A DNA stretch of 39,817 nt, from positions 1 through 39,817 of the forward strand of contig WGNW01000089.1 in NCBI GenBank assembly GCA_016124315.1, written 5' to 3'. The notes beneath the pieces are model-generated. The model worked only from the letters and a program-made list of their open reading frames with translations, had not been told where the DNA came from and did no database searches. Shown here piece after piece: positions 27,112 to 34,941 of this stretch. A program made the position numbers and the translations under genes. The stretch is from Alphaproteobacteria bacterium (GTDB lineage: Bacteria; Pseudomonadota; Alphaproteobacteria; SMXS01). Numbering within the stretch: position 1 is the stretch's first letter; each line of letters begins with the position of its first letter.

Positions 27112-28196
27112 AAAAGGCTCGACAGGCGGGCGCGCAGGGCCGCCCAGGCCTTGACGGAGAGGTGCCGCAGCAGCAGGCCCGGCGGCATGCGCAGCCAGTG
27201 GGACCGCAGGAAGAGCAGGCGGCGGGCCCATGCGGCGGCGGCCGAGGGCCGGTCCGGCAGGCTGGGCAGCAGGGCGACCGGCGCCAGCCGGCCCATCGCC
27301 GCCCGCGCCACCCGCCGGGGCCGCGACGGCAACGCTTCCAGCCGGCCCGGCGGAACCGGCGTTGCCAGCAGGCGCCGGGCGAAATTCAGCGCGTACCAGA
27401 CGGGCCGGCCGGCGCCGTGCAGGGCGGCCCGCTCCGCCAGCCGGTCCCAGAAGCCGGATTCGCGGCCGGCGAATTCCGTCACCAGTTCGTGGATGTCGAG
27501 CAGTTCGCGCAGCCGCTCGGCCAGGTCGCCGTCCTGGAACAGGTGCACGGCGGCGTGGACCACCATGTCGGCCGGCTCCAGCACGAAGGCCTGGCGGCCG
27601 TGGACGGCAACGGGCCGGGCCGCCGCCAGCAGCGCCGCCGCGTCCGGGCGGATGCGGCCGGTGAGCGGCAGGATGGTGTGATGCACGTCCATCACCGTCG
27701 CCCGGTGGCGGTGCTGCAGCGGCGGCAGTTCGTGCATCCAGCTTCGGTAGTAATGCTGGTCGTAGGCATCGGTCTTGAGGCTGAGCCAGCCGGCGGCGCC
27801 CAGCGCCTGCTCCACGGCTTCCAGCCGGTCGCGCGGCACCATGATGTCCACGTCCGAGGACACCCTCCCGCGCGCCACCTCCAGGCCCAGCAGCGCGTAG
27901 GCCGTGCCTTTGAGGAACAGCACCGGCGCGCCGGTGCGGCGCAGGGCGTGCAGCACCATGAACGCCTCGGCGCGCAGGTGCTCGTCATTGTAGGCGCACA
28001 GCCGGTCGACGGACGCGAACTGGCGGCGGACGGCTGGCGGCAGGCTCTCCTCGATCCCGGTATCGGCGGCGGCGCGCCCCAGCTTGCCGAGCAGCGCCCG
28101 CGGCCGGGCGCGCTGCATCAGGCCGGCCCATGCCGGCCCGCCGAGCCGGGCCATCCGGGCGGGGTCGCGCAGGCACTCGAGCAGCGGATCGTCCAC
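27108..28196 (-). CDS. Nucleotidyltransferase of an HPr-rel-A-type system
   Basis: A 362-residue protein of the uncharacterised nucleotidyltransferase type (NTP_transf_5-like). The core is VLFLKGTAYALLGLEVARG followed by SSDVDIMVPRDRLEAV, with the Asp-x-Asp pair expected to bind metal. Then come YDQHYYRSWMHELPPL and VMDVHHTILP, a histidine-rich stretch, and ADMVVHAAVHLFQDG, also typical of the family. It starts at a GTG one base after the kinase stop, so it is translationally coupled to it. It is last gene of the four-gene operon; homologues near HprK-related kinases are known by name only. It may transfer a nucleotide to a protein or small molecule. Its TAG stop overlaps that of the MFS carrier. 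Confidence 0.85.
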   Translation of the reverse strand: MDDPLLECLRDPARMARLGGPAWAGLMQRARPRALLGKLGRAAADTGIEESLPPAVRRQFASVDRLCAYNDEHLRAEAFMVLHALRRTGAPVLFLKGTAYALLGLEVARGRVSSDVDIMVPRDRLEAVEQALGAAGWLSLKTDAYDQHYYRSWMHELPPLQHRHRATVMDVHHTILPLTGRIRPDAAALLAAARPVAVHGRQAFVLEPADMVVHAAVHLFQDGDLAERLRELLDIHELVTEFAGRESGFWDRLAERAALHGAGRPVWYALNFARRLLATPVPPGRLEALPSRPRRVARAAMGRLAPVALLPSLPDRPSAAAAWARRLLFLRSHWLRMPPGLLLRHLSVKAWAALRARLSSLF

Positions 28197-28197
28197 G

Positions 28198-29115
28198 TCA
28201 GCGCGCCGTCCCTGCCAGGGCCCGCTCCGCCAGCCCGACGGCGGTGGCCGTGTCCGGATAGGTGGCCGACATGACGGGCAGTTCGCCCACCAGCCGGCTC
28301 AGCGCGACGAAGCCCGCCTGCCCGAACTCCCGGTAGTTCACCGAACAGGCGGTAAGCGCGATGAAGGCCGCCGCGGTGCCGAAGGGCGCGAGCCCCGCCT
28401 CGCCCTCGGCGTCGAAGCGGGGAAACAGGATGGCCGCCGGGCGCACCGGCGCCGGCGCCGCGTCGACGGCCGCCCTCGTCGGCCGCACATAGCCGACGGT
28501 GCCCTTGGGCGTGCCGTGATGGGCCTCGGAAAGCTGCACCTCGGGGGCCCAGCCCGCGATCACGTCCAGGGACTGGTTCTTCAGCGAGATCGGCCGCGGA
28601 TGCGCGGTGATCTCCAGGCTGCGCGGGTCGAGCAGGGCGAATTCGTCCGACACGTGGCGCCAGCCCCGCGTCACCAGCGCGGCGCACAGGGTGCTCTTGC
28701 CCTGGCCCGACTGGCCGGGGATCAGCAGCGCCCGCCCCTCCCGGGCGACCACGGCGGCATGGAGGATCAGATGGGTGAAGGTCCGGGTGGCGACGCACCA
28801 GTTGAGCGCCTGCTCGAACATCAGCGGCGCCATCCGCTCGGGCAGCGGCACGTAGGGCGGCGGCGTGTCGATATAGGCCATGGACTGGCGGCGCAGCAGC
28901 CGGCGCCAGCCGCCGGTGCCGTCGACGCGGATGACGAAGTCGGGCGCCTCCGCGTTGCCGAGCAGGTCGAACTCGCCGTAGAGGCCATGCATCGAGCGGT
29001 GGAGCGCGCCCAGCCGGCTCTGCACCCTGACGGCGAAAGGCGGCACGGCCAGCACCGCGCCGGCACGCAGCCGGCGGGCGAAGTCGGCCGGCGCCAGGGC
29101 GCCGATCCGGCTCAC
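28198..29115 (-). CDS. HprK-related kinase A (HPr-rel-A system)
   Basis: A 305-residue protein resembling the C-terminal kinase domain of HPr(Ser) kinase/phosphorylase. Seen: LILHAAVVAREGRALLIPG with a histidine before the loop, the P-loop GQSGQGKSTLCAALV at about residues 134-148, and the SDEFALLDP acidic motif. In HprK these residues bind ATP and perform phosphotransfer. The N-terminal ~110 residues differ from HprK and are specific to the related family. No HPr gene is adjacent. The GTG at 29115 overlaps the stop of the PqqD-like gene (GTGA). The family is named for its association with PqqD-like and nucleotidyltransferase genes; its target is not established. Confidence 0.85.
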   Translation of the reverse strand: MSRIGALAPADFARRLRAGAVLAVPPFAVRVQSRLGALHRSMHGLYGEFDLLGNAEAPDFVIRVDGTGGWRRLLRRQSMAYIDTPPPYVPLPERMAPLMFEQALNWCVATRTFTHLILHAAVVAREGRALLIPGQSGQGKSTLCAALVTRGWRHVSDEFALLDPRSLEITAHPRPISLKNQSLDVIAGWAPEVQLSEAHHGTPKGTVGYVRPTRAAVDAAPAPVRPAAILFPRFDAEGEAGLAPFGTAAAFIALTACSVNYREFGQAGFVALSRLVGELPVMSATYPDTATAVGLAERALAGTAR

Positions 29116-29402
29116 GGGTCGCGCTCCACCAGGGCCAGCGTCTCGAAATTCTCCAGCGCCCGGGCGATGCGGCCGTCGAGCAGCGGCGTCCGCTCGCCGC
29201 CCAGGTCGGCGCAGGCGGTGGATGCGAGGGCGTCCGGCCCGTCGACGCCGGCTTCGATCAGCCGCAGCAGATAGCTGGTGAACAGGTCCAGATAGTGGGT
29301 TTCGCCGGTGGCGCGGTTGAAGACGACGCAGCCGTCCTCCCATTCCCGCCACAGCAGCGCACCCGGCACGGCGAGGCGGATGCTGCCGTCGGCCGTCGCC
29401 AT
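29112..29402 (-). CDS. PqqD-like protein of the HPr-rel-A system
   Basis: A 96-residue winged-helix-type protein. The pattern RLAVPGALLWREWEDGCVVF, then NRATGETHYLDLFTSYLLR and LEAGV-like helices with an acidic end, is that of the PqqD family, which in other pathways binds and presents a leader peptide to a modifying enzyme. It lies 15 bp after a secreted Tat-type protein and overlaps the start of the HprK-like kinase, so it is inferred to deliver a peptide or protein substrate. Length is right for PqqD-like proteins (~90). The ATG at 29402 is used; the GTG/ATG choice does not affect the domain. Confidence 0.82.
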   Translation of the reverse strand: MATADGSIRLAVPGALLWREWEDGCVVFNRATGETHYLDLFTSYLLRLIEAGVDGPDALASTACADLGGERTPLLDGRIARALENFETLALVERDP

Positions 29403-29417
29403 GGCGGCCCGCCCGGC

Positions 29418-29951
29418 CTAGCTGCCGCAGACCGACGGGTTGGTGTCGCTGTAGATGTAGACGTCCCGCGTGTTGCGGATCGGGCCGGTGCAGTAGGACG
29501 TCCAGCAGGAGCCGTTGGTCACCATCAGGTGGATCATGTCGCCGGTCTCGACGGATTCGCCGGGCCCTTCCGGATAGGGATAGCCGCCGCCCGAGCCGGT
29601 GAAATTGTTCACGATCGACTCGATGTCGTTGTAGTTGTTCTTGCCGCCCTTCTTCGCCTTGATGCCGGTCAGCGCCTGCACCGTCTGGCGGTTGGCGAGC
29701 TGGGTGGAGTTGGGATCGCTCGAGAAATCGCCGAACTCCTGGACGAGCTGGCTCCTCGTGGGACGCTTGACGCCGGTCTCCTTGGCGCTGGCGCAGCTCG
29801 ACAGCGCCCAGGCGGTGCCGCTCTGCAGCGAGATGATCACGGGGACCGCCGCGGCGCCGGTCTTGAGCAGCCGCCGGCGCAGCTGGTCGGCCGCCTCGCG
29901 CGACTGCGCGGCGTCGCCGCTGCCGATCTCGTCCGTCTTGCGGTCGGACAT
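29418..29951 (-). CDS. Putative Tat-exported cysteine protein heading the HPr-rel-A operon
   Basis: A 177-residue protein. Its N-terminus is polar and acidic (residues 1-24), then RRRLLKTGAAAVPVIISLQS (25-44), a twin-arginine-type signal followed by GTAWALSSC. Cleavage after AWA or lipidation at the LSSC cysteine (53) are both possible. The mature part is Gly/Ser/Asn-rich, with YPYPEGPG and cysteines at 149, 154 and 175; it ends DTNPSVCGS. I recognise no catalytic domain. The ATG at 29951 follows AGAGGTGG; an upstream start is possible but lacks one. As first gene before PqqD-like, kinase and nucleotidyltransferase genes it could be the substrate of that system; this is inference. Confidence 0.7.
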   Translation of the reverse strand: MSDRKTDEIGSGDAAQSREAADQLRRRLLKTGAAAVPVIISLQSGTAWALSSCASAKETGVKRPTRSQLVQEFGDFSSDPNSTQLANRQTVQALTGIKAKKGGKNNYNDIESIVNNFTGSGGGYPYPEGPGESVETGDMIHLMVTNGSCWTSYCTGPIRNTRDVYIYSDTNPSVCGS

Positions 29952-30049
29952 GTTGACCACCTCTTTCCCGCCCCAAGCGGGGCGACACCGCCCGGAGGGG
30001 GCGGCCACGCAGAGGAGCCGGCCCGCCGGGCCGCTCCGAAACCAACAAT

Positions 30050-30832
30050 TTAGGGGAGGCGGGCTTTCCGATCAATGGGGCCGGGCCGGTCGCCGAGGTC
30101 CAGCGCGGCGCCCCTGCGCAGCACGTCCTCCGCCGCCTCGGTGTAGCCGCCGTCGGGACGGTGCAGCACCAGGCCGGGCAGCAGGCGGCTCGGGCTGCGC
30201 CGGCCGCGGCGGGCGCGCAGCAGCACGCGCCTGGCTTCCGTTCCGTCCCGGGGCCACAGCGGGAAGACGCGCAGGCCGGCGAGGCGGGCCTCCAGGACGG
30301 CCGCGGCCCGCCCGAGTTCGCCGGCCGGCAGCACCAGGCTGAGGCTGCCGCGGCCGCTGACCCGCGCCGCGCAGAACGCCAGCCATGCCTCGAACCCGGC
30401 GTCGTCGATGACGTGGGCGGCGACGCGCGCCGGATCGCCGCTGGCGCGGCTGCGTTCGGCGGACCGGTAGGGCGGATTGCTCAGCACGTGATCGAACTGG
30501 CGCGTCCGCAGGTCGGCGGACGGCGCCAGCACGTCGCCCTCGATCCAGTCCGCGGCGACGCCGTTGGCAGCGGCGCTGCGCCGGGCAAGGGCCAGCGCCG
30601 CTTCGTCCCGCTCGATACCGGTCAGGACGATGCCCGGCACGCGGGCGGCGAGGCAGAGGCCGGCGGCGCCGGTGCCGCTGCCCACGTCGAGCACCCGGTC
30701 GCCCGGCCGGGCGGGCACGGCCGCCGCCAGCAGGACCGGATCGAGCGCGACCCGGTAGCCGCGGCGCGGCTGGTAGAGCCTGACGCGGCCGTCGAGCAGG
30801 GTGTCGGCGGTCGCATCGGCCAGATCAGCCAT
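30050..30832 (-). CDS. tRNA1(Val) (adenine37-N6)-methyltransferase-type enzyme (YfiC/TrmN6-like)
   Basis: A 260-residue class I SAM-dependent methyltransferase. Seen: RLYQPRRGYRVALDPVLLAAA, the SAM motif VLDVGSGTGAAGLCLA, the acidic loop GIERDEAALALARR, and the catalytic NPPY motif in FDHVLSNPPYRS, which marks N6-adenine methylation. The QPRRGYR...D opening is typical of TrmN6/YfiC-like proteins, which modify A37 of tRNA-Val, though related enzymes act on other substrates. Its first 8 bp overlap the stop of the DUF2007 gene, so they are coupled. It ends 98 bp from the Tat-protein gene and is probably transcribed separately from that operon. Confidence 0.88.
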   Translation of the reverse strand: MADLADATADTLLDGRVRLYQPRRGYRVALDPVLLAAAVPARPGDRVLDVGSGTGAAGLCLAARVPGIVLTGIERDEAALALARRSAAANGVAADWIEGDVLAPSADLRTRQFDHVLSNPPYRSAERSRASGDPARVAAHVIDDAGFEAWLAFCAARVSGRGSLSLVLPAGELGRAAAVLEARLAGLRVFPLWPRDGTEARRVLLRARRGRRSPSRLLPGLVLHRPDGGYTEAAEDVLRRGAALDLGDRPGPIDRKARLP

Positions 30833-31034
30833 CGATATCCGAATCGGCGAGCAGGCGGCGGGCCTTCTCGACGTCGTCGTCGGCCACCATCAGACGGCGC
30901 TGGATCGCGCCGATGCTGCCCTCGAGGACGGAGGTATGCCCGTCGAACACCAGGCAGTCGATGCCGGCGTCCTTGAGCAGGCTCTCGGCGTAGGAAAGCG
31001 AGACCGGATTGTTGGTGCGAAGGATTTCCTGCAT
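30825..31034 (-). CDS. DUF2007-type small protein (putative signal transduction)
   Basis: A 69-residue protein with the DUF2007 pattern: MQEILRTNNPVSLSYAESLL, then DAGIDCLVFDGH with an I-Q-R-R-L-M-V strand and a closing helix EKARRLLADSDIDG. Family members are small ferredoxin-like folds described as putative signal-transducing proteins, without a proven function. It is immediately upstream of, and overlaps by 8 bp, the TrmN6-like gene, a pairing common in alphaproteobacteria. It starts divergently from the polyprenyl synthase gene. Confidence 0.87.
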   Translation of the reverse strand: MQEILRTNNPVSLSYAESLLKDAGIDCLVFDGHTSVLEGSIGAIQRRLMVADDDVEKARRLLADSDIDG

Positions 31035-31132
31035 GGCGCGATTGCGCTGCTCCCCTATCGGCTGTTCACTTGACCGCCGATCTTACCGCCTTCTATCCTC
31101 CGGCGAACACTGAAAACCAGGGAAAACCCGCC

Positions 31133-32152
31133 GTGGAAAACGTCGTCCGGATCAACAGGGACAAACGCGAGGAGCCGAACGCGCTCGACCGGCTCACCGC
31201 CCTGGTCAAGAACGACATGGCCCGCGTCAACGAGGTGATCATCGCACGGATGCAGAGTCCGGTGGCGCTGATCCCGCAGCTCGCCGGCCACCTGATCGCC
31301 TCGGGCGGCAAGCGGCTGCGGCCGATGCTGACCCTGGCGACGGCGGCGCTGTGCGGCTACGACGGCGACCGCCACATACCGCTGGCCGCCTGCATCGAGT
31401 TCCTGCACAGCGCCACCCTGCTGCACGACGACGTGGTCGACGAGAGCCGGCTGCGCCGCGGCAACGAGACGGCCAACGTGCTGTGGGGCAACCAGGCGAG
31501 CGTGCTGGTGGGCGACTTCCTGTTCAGCCGCGCCTTCCAGGTGATGACCGACGACGGCTCGCTCGACGTGCTGCGCCTGCTGTCGGGCACCTCGGCGGTG
31601 CTGGCCGAGGGCGAGGTGCTGCAGCTCACCACCTCCAACGACGTGGACACCAGCGAGGACAGCTACCTGCAGGTGATCAGCGCCAAGACGGCGGTGCTGT
31701 TCGCCGCCGCCTGCCAGCTCGGCGCCATCGTGGCAAACCGGCCGGCCGCCGAGGAGGAGGCGCTGGAGAGCTTCGGGCGCAACCTGGGCATCGCCTTCCA
31801 GCTGGCCGACGACGCCCTCGACTATTCCGCCAAGCAGGCGACGCTCGGCAAGTCGGTGGGCGACGACTTCCGCGAGGGCAAGATCACCCTGCCGGTGATC
31901 CTCGCCTATCGCCGCTCCGACGCCGAGGAGCGTACCTTCTGGCGACGCACCCTGGAGCAGGTGGATCAGCAGGACGGCGACCTGGAGCACGCGCTCGCGC
32001 TGATGACCAAGTACCGCGCCCTGCCCGACACCATCGCCCGCGCCCGCCACTACGGCGCCATGGCGAAGGACGCGCTGCGGCTGTTCGCGCCGTCGCCCAC
32101 CCGCGACGCGCTCACCGGCATCGTCGATTTCTCCGTCGACCGGGCATTCTGA
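31133..32152 (+). CDS. Polyprenyl diphosphate synthase (octaprenyl/decaprenyl type, ubiquinone side chain)
   Basis: A long-chain trans-prenyl synthase of 339 residues from the GTG at 31133 (VENVVRINRD). A TTG start at 31070 would add 21 residues. The GTG has only a weak AGGG before it but gives the family length. Seen: ASGGKRLRPML, first aspartate-rich motif LLHDDVVDESRLRRG, and second motif FQLADDALDYSAKQ with KSVGDDFREGKITLP. It would elongate FPP, made by IspA in this window, with IPP units to the C40-C50 chain of ubiquinone; product length cannot be read from the motifs with confidence. It is followed 86 bp later by tRNA-Pro. Confidence 0.93.
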   Translation: MENVVRINRDKREEPNALDRLTALVKNDMARVNEVIIARMQSPVALIPQLAGHLIASGGKRLRPMLTLATAALCGYDGDRHIPLAACIEFLHSATLLHDDVVDESRLRRGNETANVLWGNQASVLVGDFLFSRAFQVMTDDGSLDVLRLLSGTSAVLAEGEVLQLTTSNDVDTSEDSYLQVISAKTAVLFAAACQLGAIVANRPAAEEEALESFGRNLGIAFQLADDALDYSAKQATLGKSVGDDFREGKITLPVILAYRRSDAEERTFWRRTLEQVDQQDGDLEHALALMTKYRALPDTIARARHYGAMAKDALRLFAPSPTRDALTGIVDFSVDRAF

Positions 32153-32182
32153 GCGCTCGCGCATTCCGCCTCACCAAGCGGC

Positions 32183-32211
32183 TTGCAGCGGACGCGCCGG
32201 AACGCTATACA
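32183..32211 (+). promoter_or_regulatory. Sigma-70-type promoter of tRNA-Pro
   Basis: TTGCAG (-35, 32183-32188), a 17-nt spacer and TATACA (-10, 32206-32211). Transcription would start near 32218, giving a leader of about 20 nt before the mature tRNA. Spacing and position are as expected. Confidence 0.7.
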
Positions 32212-32238
32212 CGCGCCCTGCCCCATCTTGGAGCCCGT

Positions 32239-32315
32239 CGGGGAGTAGCTCAGCCTGGTAGAGCACTGTGTTCGGGACGCAGGGGCCGGAGGTTCGAATC
32301 CTCTCTCCCCGACCA
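32239..32315 (+). tRNA. tRNA-Pro (CGG anticodon)
   Basis: A 77-nt tRNA with CCA encoded (32313-32315). The 7-bp acceptor stem is CGGGGAG paired with CTCCCCG. The D arm has GCTCAGCCTGGTAGAGC. The anticodon stem CTGTG/CGCAG encloses the loop TTCGGGA, so the anticodon is CGG (32273-32275), which reads CCG. The T arm contains GGTTCGAATCC. The layout closely follows bacterial tRNA-Pro(CGG). No T-rich terminator was seen after it. Confidence 0.97.
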
Positions 32316-32429
32316 TTCAACCGACAGCATAGCCGAATGACCGCCCCAGCCGGCGCGGCCCGCCCGAAAGCGGCCCGATTCGGCCATTTATGCGGTCCGA
32401 GTCAGTGCTGACCGGAGACCGGCGGCCGC

Positions 32430-32867
32430 TCAGGGCTTCTGCAGGTCCATCGTGGCCGTCGCGGTAAGGGTGGTTTCGGGCAGCAGCGCTTTCGGAACCA
32501 CCACCGGCTTGTAGAGATAGGTCACGGTGACGGTCTCGATGCGGTCCGTGATGTTCATGTCGACGGAGGCCGTGGCTCGCTCGGTCTTGAGACTGTCGGT
32601 CTTCAGCATATCCAGCGCGTACTGCTTCAGATAATCCTCCGCCGCCCCTTCCGAGCCGTCCCATTTTATACCCCAGGGCGTGCGGGTGATCCCCTCCCTC
32701 GCCGTCTCCCGGGCGACGTGATCAACCGTGTGGCGCAGCCAGAAGTAGTTCCCGATCTCCAGCAGCAGCAGCACCATGAGCAGATACATTGGCAGGACGA
32801 GCGCGAATTCGACCGCCGCCGCCCCGGAGACGTCTGCCAGAAACCTGCGGAAACCCGAAATCGCCAT
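32430..32867 (-). CDS. TadE-like pilus assembly protein
   Basis: A 145-residue protein with a TadE-type start: RRFLADVSGAAAVEFALVLP (the conserved G-A-A-x-V-E-F-A motif with a glutamate) leading into a membrane helix MYLLMVLLLLEIGNYFWLRH. The soluble part is beta-rich. TadE-like pseudopilins are minor components of Flp/Tad pili, secreted and processed at the inner membrane. It starts 8 bp downstream of the stop of another TadE-like gene with no strong ribosome-binding site. Other tad genes (prepilin, ATPases, secretin) are not in this window. It lies 114 bp from tRNA-Pro. Confidence 0.85.
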   Translation of the reverse strand: MAISGFRRFLADVSGAAAVEFALVLPMYLLMVLLLLEIGNYFWLRHTVDHVARETAREGITRTPWGIKWDGSEGAAEDYLKQYALDMLKTDSLKTERATASVDMNITDRIETVTVTYLYKPVVVPKALLPETTLTATATMDLQKP

Positions 32868-32875
32868 TTGTCGTC

Positions 32876-33331
32876 TCAGCGGACCCGGAGGCTGCTGGAG
32901 CGGTTCAGCACGACCTGCTGGGGAACCAGACGGTAGTCGATCGTGGTGGCATAGGACTTGGTGGCCTGGATTTCCGTGTAGACCCGCAGGGCGTTGGTGC
33001 CACCGCAGGCATTGGTCGCCGTGCAACTGGACGGCGTCGTGCCGTTCGGGCAGTCGCAGGTGGAGTTGACGGTCACGGAGACGTTGTCGAGTCCCTCGCG
33101 CGACGCCTCGGCCAGGACCGCCGCCTTCACGAGGTCGGCATTCCAATACTTGCTGACGGCGTATTGCAGGCCGCTGCGGGTCGCCTCGGTCAGCGCCGCC
33201 TGGTCGTTGATGTAGCGCGCCATGTCCCACGCGCCGACGATCAGAATGGCGATGAACGGCGATAGCACCGCGAACTCGACGGCGATGGCACCGGTGCGGT
33301 CCGACAGGTAGCGGCGAATCCATGTGATCAT
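32876..33331 (-). CDS. TadE/TadG-like pilus assembly protein
   Basis: A 151-residue pseudopilin-like protein. It begins WIRRYLSDRTGAIAVEFAVL followed by a hydrophobic helix (SPFIAILIVGAWDMARYIND), again with the G-A-x-A-V-E-F motif. Residues ~95-110 contain four cysteines (TCDCPNGTTPSSC and NACGG), which could form disulfides in the periplasm. It precedes the other TadE-like gene by 8 bp and follows the TadG-like gene by 10 bp, so the three form an operon. The function is assigned by family likeness; no pilus genes beyond these are seen here. Confidence 0.83.
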   Translation of the reverse strand: MITWIRRYLSDRTGAIAVEFAVLSPFIAILIVGAWDMARYINDQAALTEATRSGLQYAVSKYWNADLVKAAVLAEASREGLDNVSVTVNSTCDCPNGTTPSSCTATNACGGTNALRVYTEIQATKSYATTIDYRLVPQQVVLNRSSSLRVR

Positions 33332-33341
33332 GGCGTTTCCC

Positions 33342-34604
33342 CTAATTGAGCAGGAGCACGGCCGTGCGCTTGGGCGCGCCGTCGTCCGGTGCCGTGATCG
33401 TGAGCTGACCGTTGCCGACCACCGTGATCGTGTTGCCGACGATGGAGGCGTTGGTGGCGACCACGTTGCCCGTGCCGCCGACCCTCACGTCCTGCTTCGG
33501 CAGGTAGATGATCCCTGAGAGATAGGCATTGTCCGAGCCGCCAAACTTGCTGTCGCCGCTCTGGCCGCCCGTCATGTCGTCGACGTTGCTCGCGTCCGCC
33601 GCGATCAGGATGTTGGGAAACGTGCTGGAGGTGATCGGCTTGGCGGTGAGGTACATATCGCGGGTCCCCGACAGGTCCATGGTGGAATCGCCGTAGAGGA
33701 AGAACGTCACGGAGACGCCCACGGCATCCACGTTGCCGCCGGTGATCTGGATGCTGCTGTTATACAGGTAGAAGGTGCCGCCCGTCTCGAAGACCAGCTT
33801 CTTGCTGTATTTCAGGTCGTTGTTGCGATAGCAGCCGCTGTGGATCAGGACATAAGTGCTGTACACCGTCGGATCTGGGGCCATGGACGATGGGCAGGTC
33901 GACGCCTGGCCGTCCCATTCCGGCTCGAGCTGTTCGGGAAAGGGATCGAGGATGGGCGGGCAGGAGTAGGCCGGCGGATCGGAGTTGGGAACGTCGTTGC
34001 CGGTGGGGGGCGCGGAATAGTTGGCGCAAACGCTCGCCCCCTGGATCAGGGCGTTCTTGCCGTTGGTGCTCAGGGCGGTCGAATCGCTCGAATTCGCCTG
34101 AATGGCGCAATTGGTCCCCCAGATGTCGGTCGTGGCGCTGCCCCCGTTCTCCGTGATGCCCGTGTCGAAGCCTTGCAGCCCCAGCAGGCACACCGGCGCG
34201 CTCTCCTGAGGACCGGCGGTGGCGGTCGCCTCGATCTTGTGCTCCTCGTCGCCCATGATGATCCGCGACAGGAAGAGGTCCGCCGGCCGGCTGATGGTCG
34301 CCGTCGCCCGCTCGGAGCCGGTGTCGGCTGAAATCGTGATCGTATTGCCGTCCGCCTCGCCGTAGTGATTGGCAGCGGCGCTCTGCTTGCCGGCCGCCTC
34401 GGCCTCGGCCGCGGTGCCCCCGTCGGCGAGCACTTCGGAGGCGGATATCGCCGCCGTGTCGGCCGCCGTCTGCATGGCGCGCTTGGTCAGGTGCCAGGAG
34501 CCGATGTCGACGGCCAGGGCGCCAAAGCCCAGCAGAACCGGCGCCATCAGGGCGACCAGGGTTGCGAGGCTACCTCGGGTGTCCAAGAAGAAGTTTGATT
34601 TCAT
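33342..34604 (-). CDS. TadG-like protein with N-terminal membrane anchor
   Basis: A 420-residue protein. The N-terminus, FLDTRGSLATLVALMAPVLL followed by GFGALAVDIGSW, is the TadG-like Flp pilus-associated anchor. Next is a helix with MQTAADTAAISASEVLADGG and an extended region of Ser/Thr/Gly/Asn-rich beta strands containing several cysteines (PVCLLGL, TNCAIQAN, SVCANYS, YSCPPI, STCPSS, SGCYRN). The last ~150 residues look like repeated beta strands of a surface or scaffold domain. Six or more cysteines suggest disulfides. It is first gene of the three-gene set. The ribosome-binding site before ATG 34604 is weak. An anchoring or assembly role in a Tad pilus is inferred. Confidence 0.8.
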   Translation of the reverse strand: MKSNFFLDTRGSLATLVALMAPVLLGFGALAVDIGSWHLTKRAMQTAADTAAISASEVLADGGTAAEAEAAGKQSAAANHYGEADGNTITISADTGSERATATISRPADLFLSRIIMGDEEHKIEATATAGPQESAPVCLLGLQGFDTGITENGGSATTDIWGTNCAIQANSSDSTALSTNGKNALIQGASVCANYSAPPTGNDVPNSDPPAYSCPPILDPFPEQLEPEWDGQASTCPSSMAPDPTVYSTYVLIHSGCYRNNDLKYSKKLVFETGGTFYLYNSSIQITGGNVDAVGVSVTFFLYGDSTMDLSGTRDMYLTAKPITSSTFPNILIAADASNVDDMTGGQSGDSKFGGSDNAYLSGIIYLPKQDVRVGGTGNVVATNASIVGNTITVVGNGQLTITAPDDGAPKRTAVLLLN

Positions 34605-34941
34605 GGGATCAACTCGCCGGTAGTGAGTCTTTTTTTTCTTGCCGGTCGCGGCATATGCATCGCATAGCCACTTTTTCGAGCCTCGTTGCAGGAATTGTCA
34701 AATTTCCATTTTTTATCAATATTCTGATCAAACCCGACACAGCGTCGCTTGACCAAACCCCCGCATGCGGTTGACGCGCCGGGTCCGCAGGGCCATTTCC
34801 AAGCCGAGGCACCCGCCGGAAAACCGGCTTGGCCGCCCGCCGCCGGCGGGTCGCGCAGCACGGTTGCGCTGGGCGTTTAGTCGTCAGGCCGTTCCATGCC
34901 CGGATGTCTCGCCCCCGTTTCGGCAGGTGACGAGGAAAATG
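34605..34941. promoter_or_regulatory. AT-rich divergent promoter region between tadG-like and degP-like genes
   Basis: A 337-bp gap with low GC at 34625-34740. On the minus strand a perfect TTGACA lies at the complement of 34696-34701, but the hexamer 17 nt downstream (CGAAAA) is a poor -10. A T-tract occupies 34629-34637. A perfect palindrome CCGCATGCGG lies at 34761-34770, flanked by TTGACC (34749-34754) and TTGACG (34771-34776) on the plus strand. No small gene or clear sigma-E or sigma-32 promoter was seen. The sites are candidates only. Confidence 0.4.

Noticed and set aside
32239..32330. tRNA-Pro 3' end as a mobile-element attachment site
   Set aside because: No second copy of the 3' end, integrase or phage gene is seen in the window; the Tad-like genes next to it do not need such an explanation.
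34750..34776. Sigma-32-type promoter (CTTGA...CCCC) before the degP-like gene
   Set aside because: The two parts are only a few bases apart, far less than the normal spacing.
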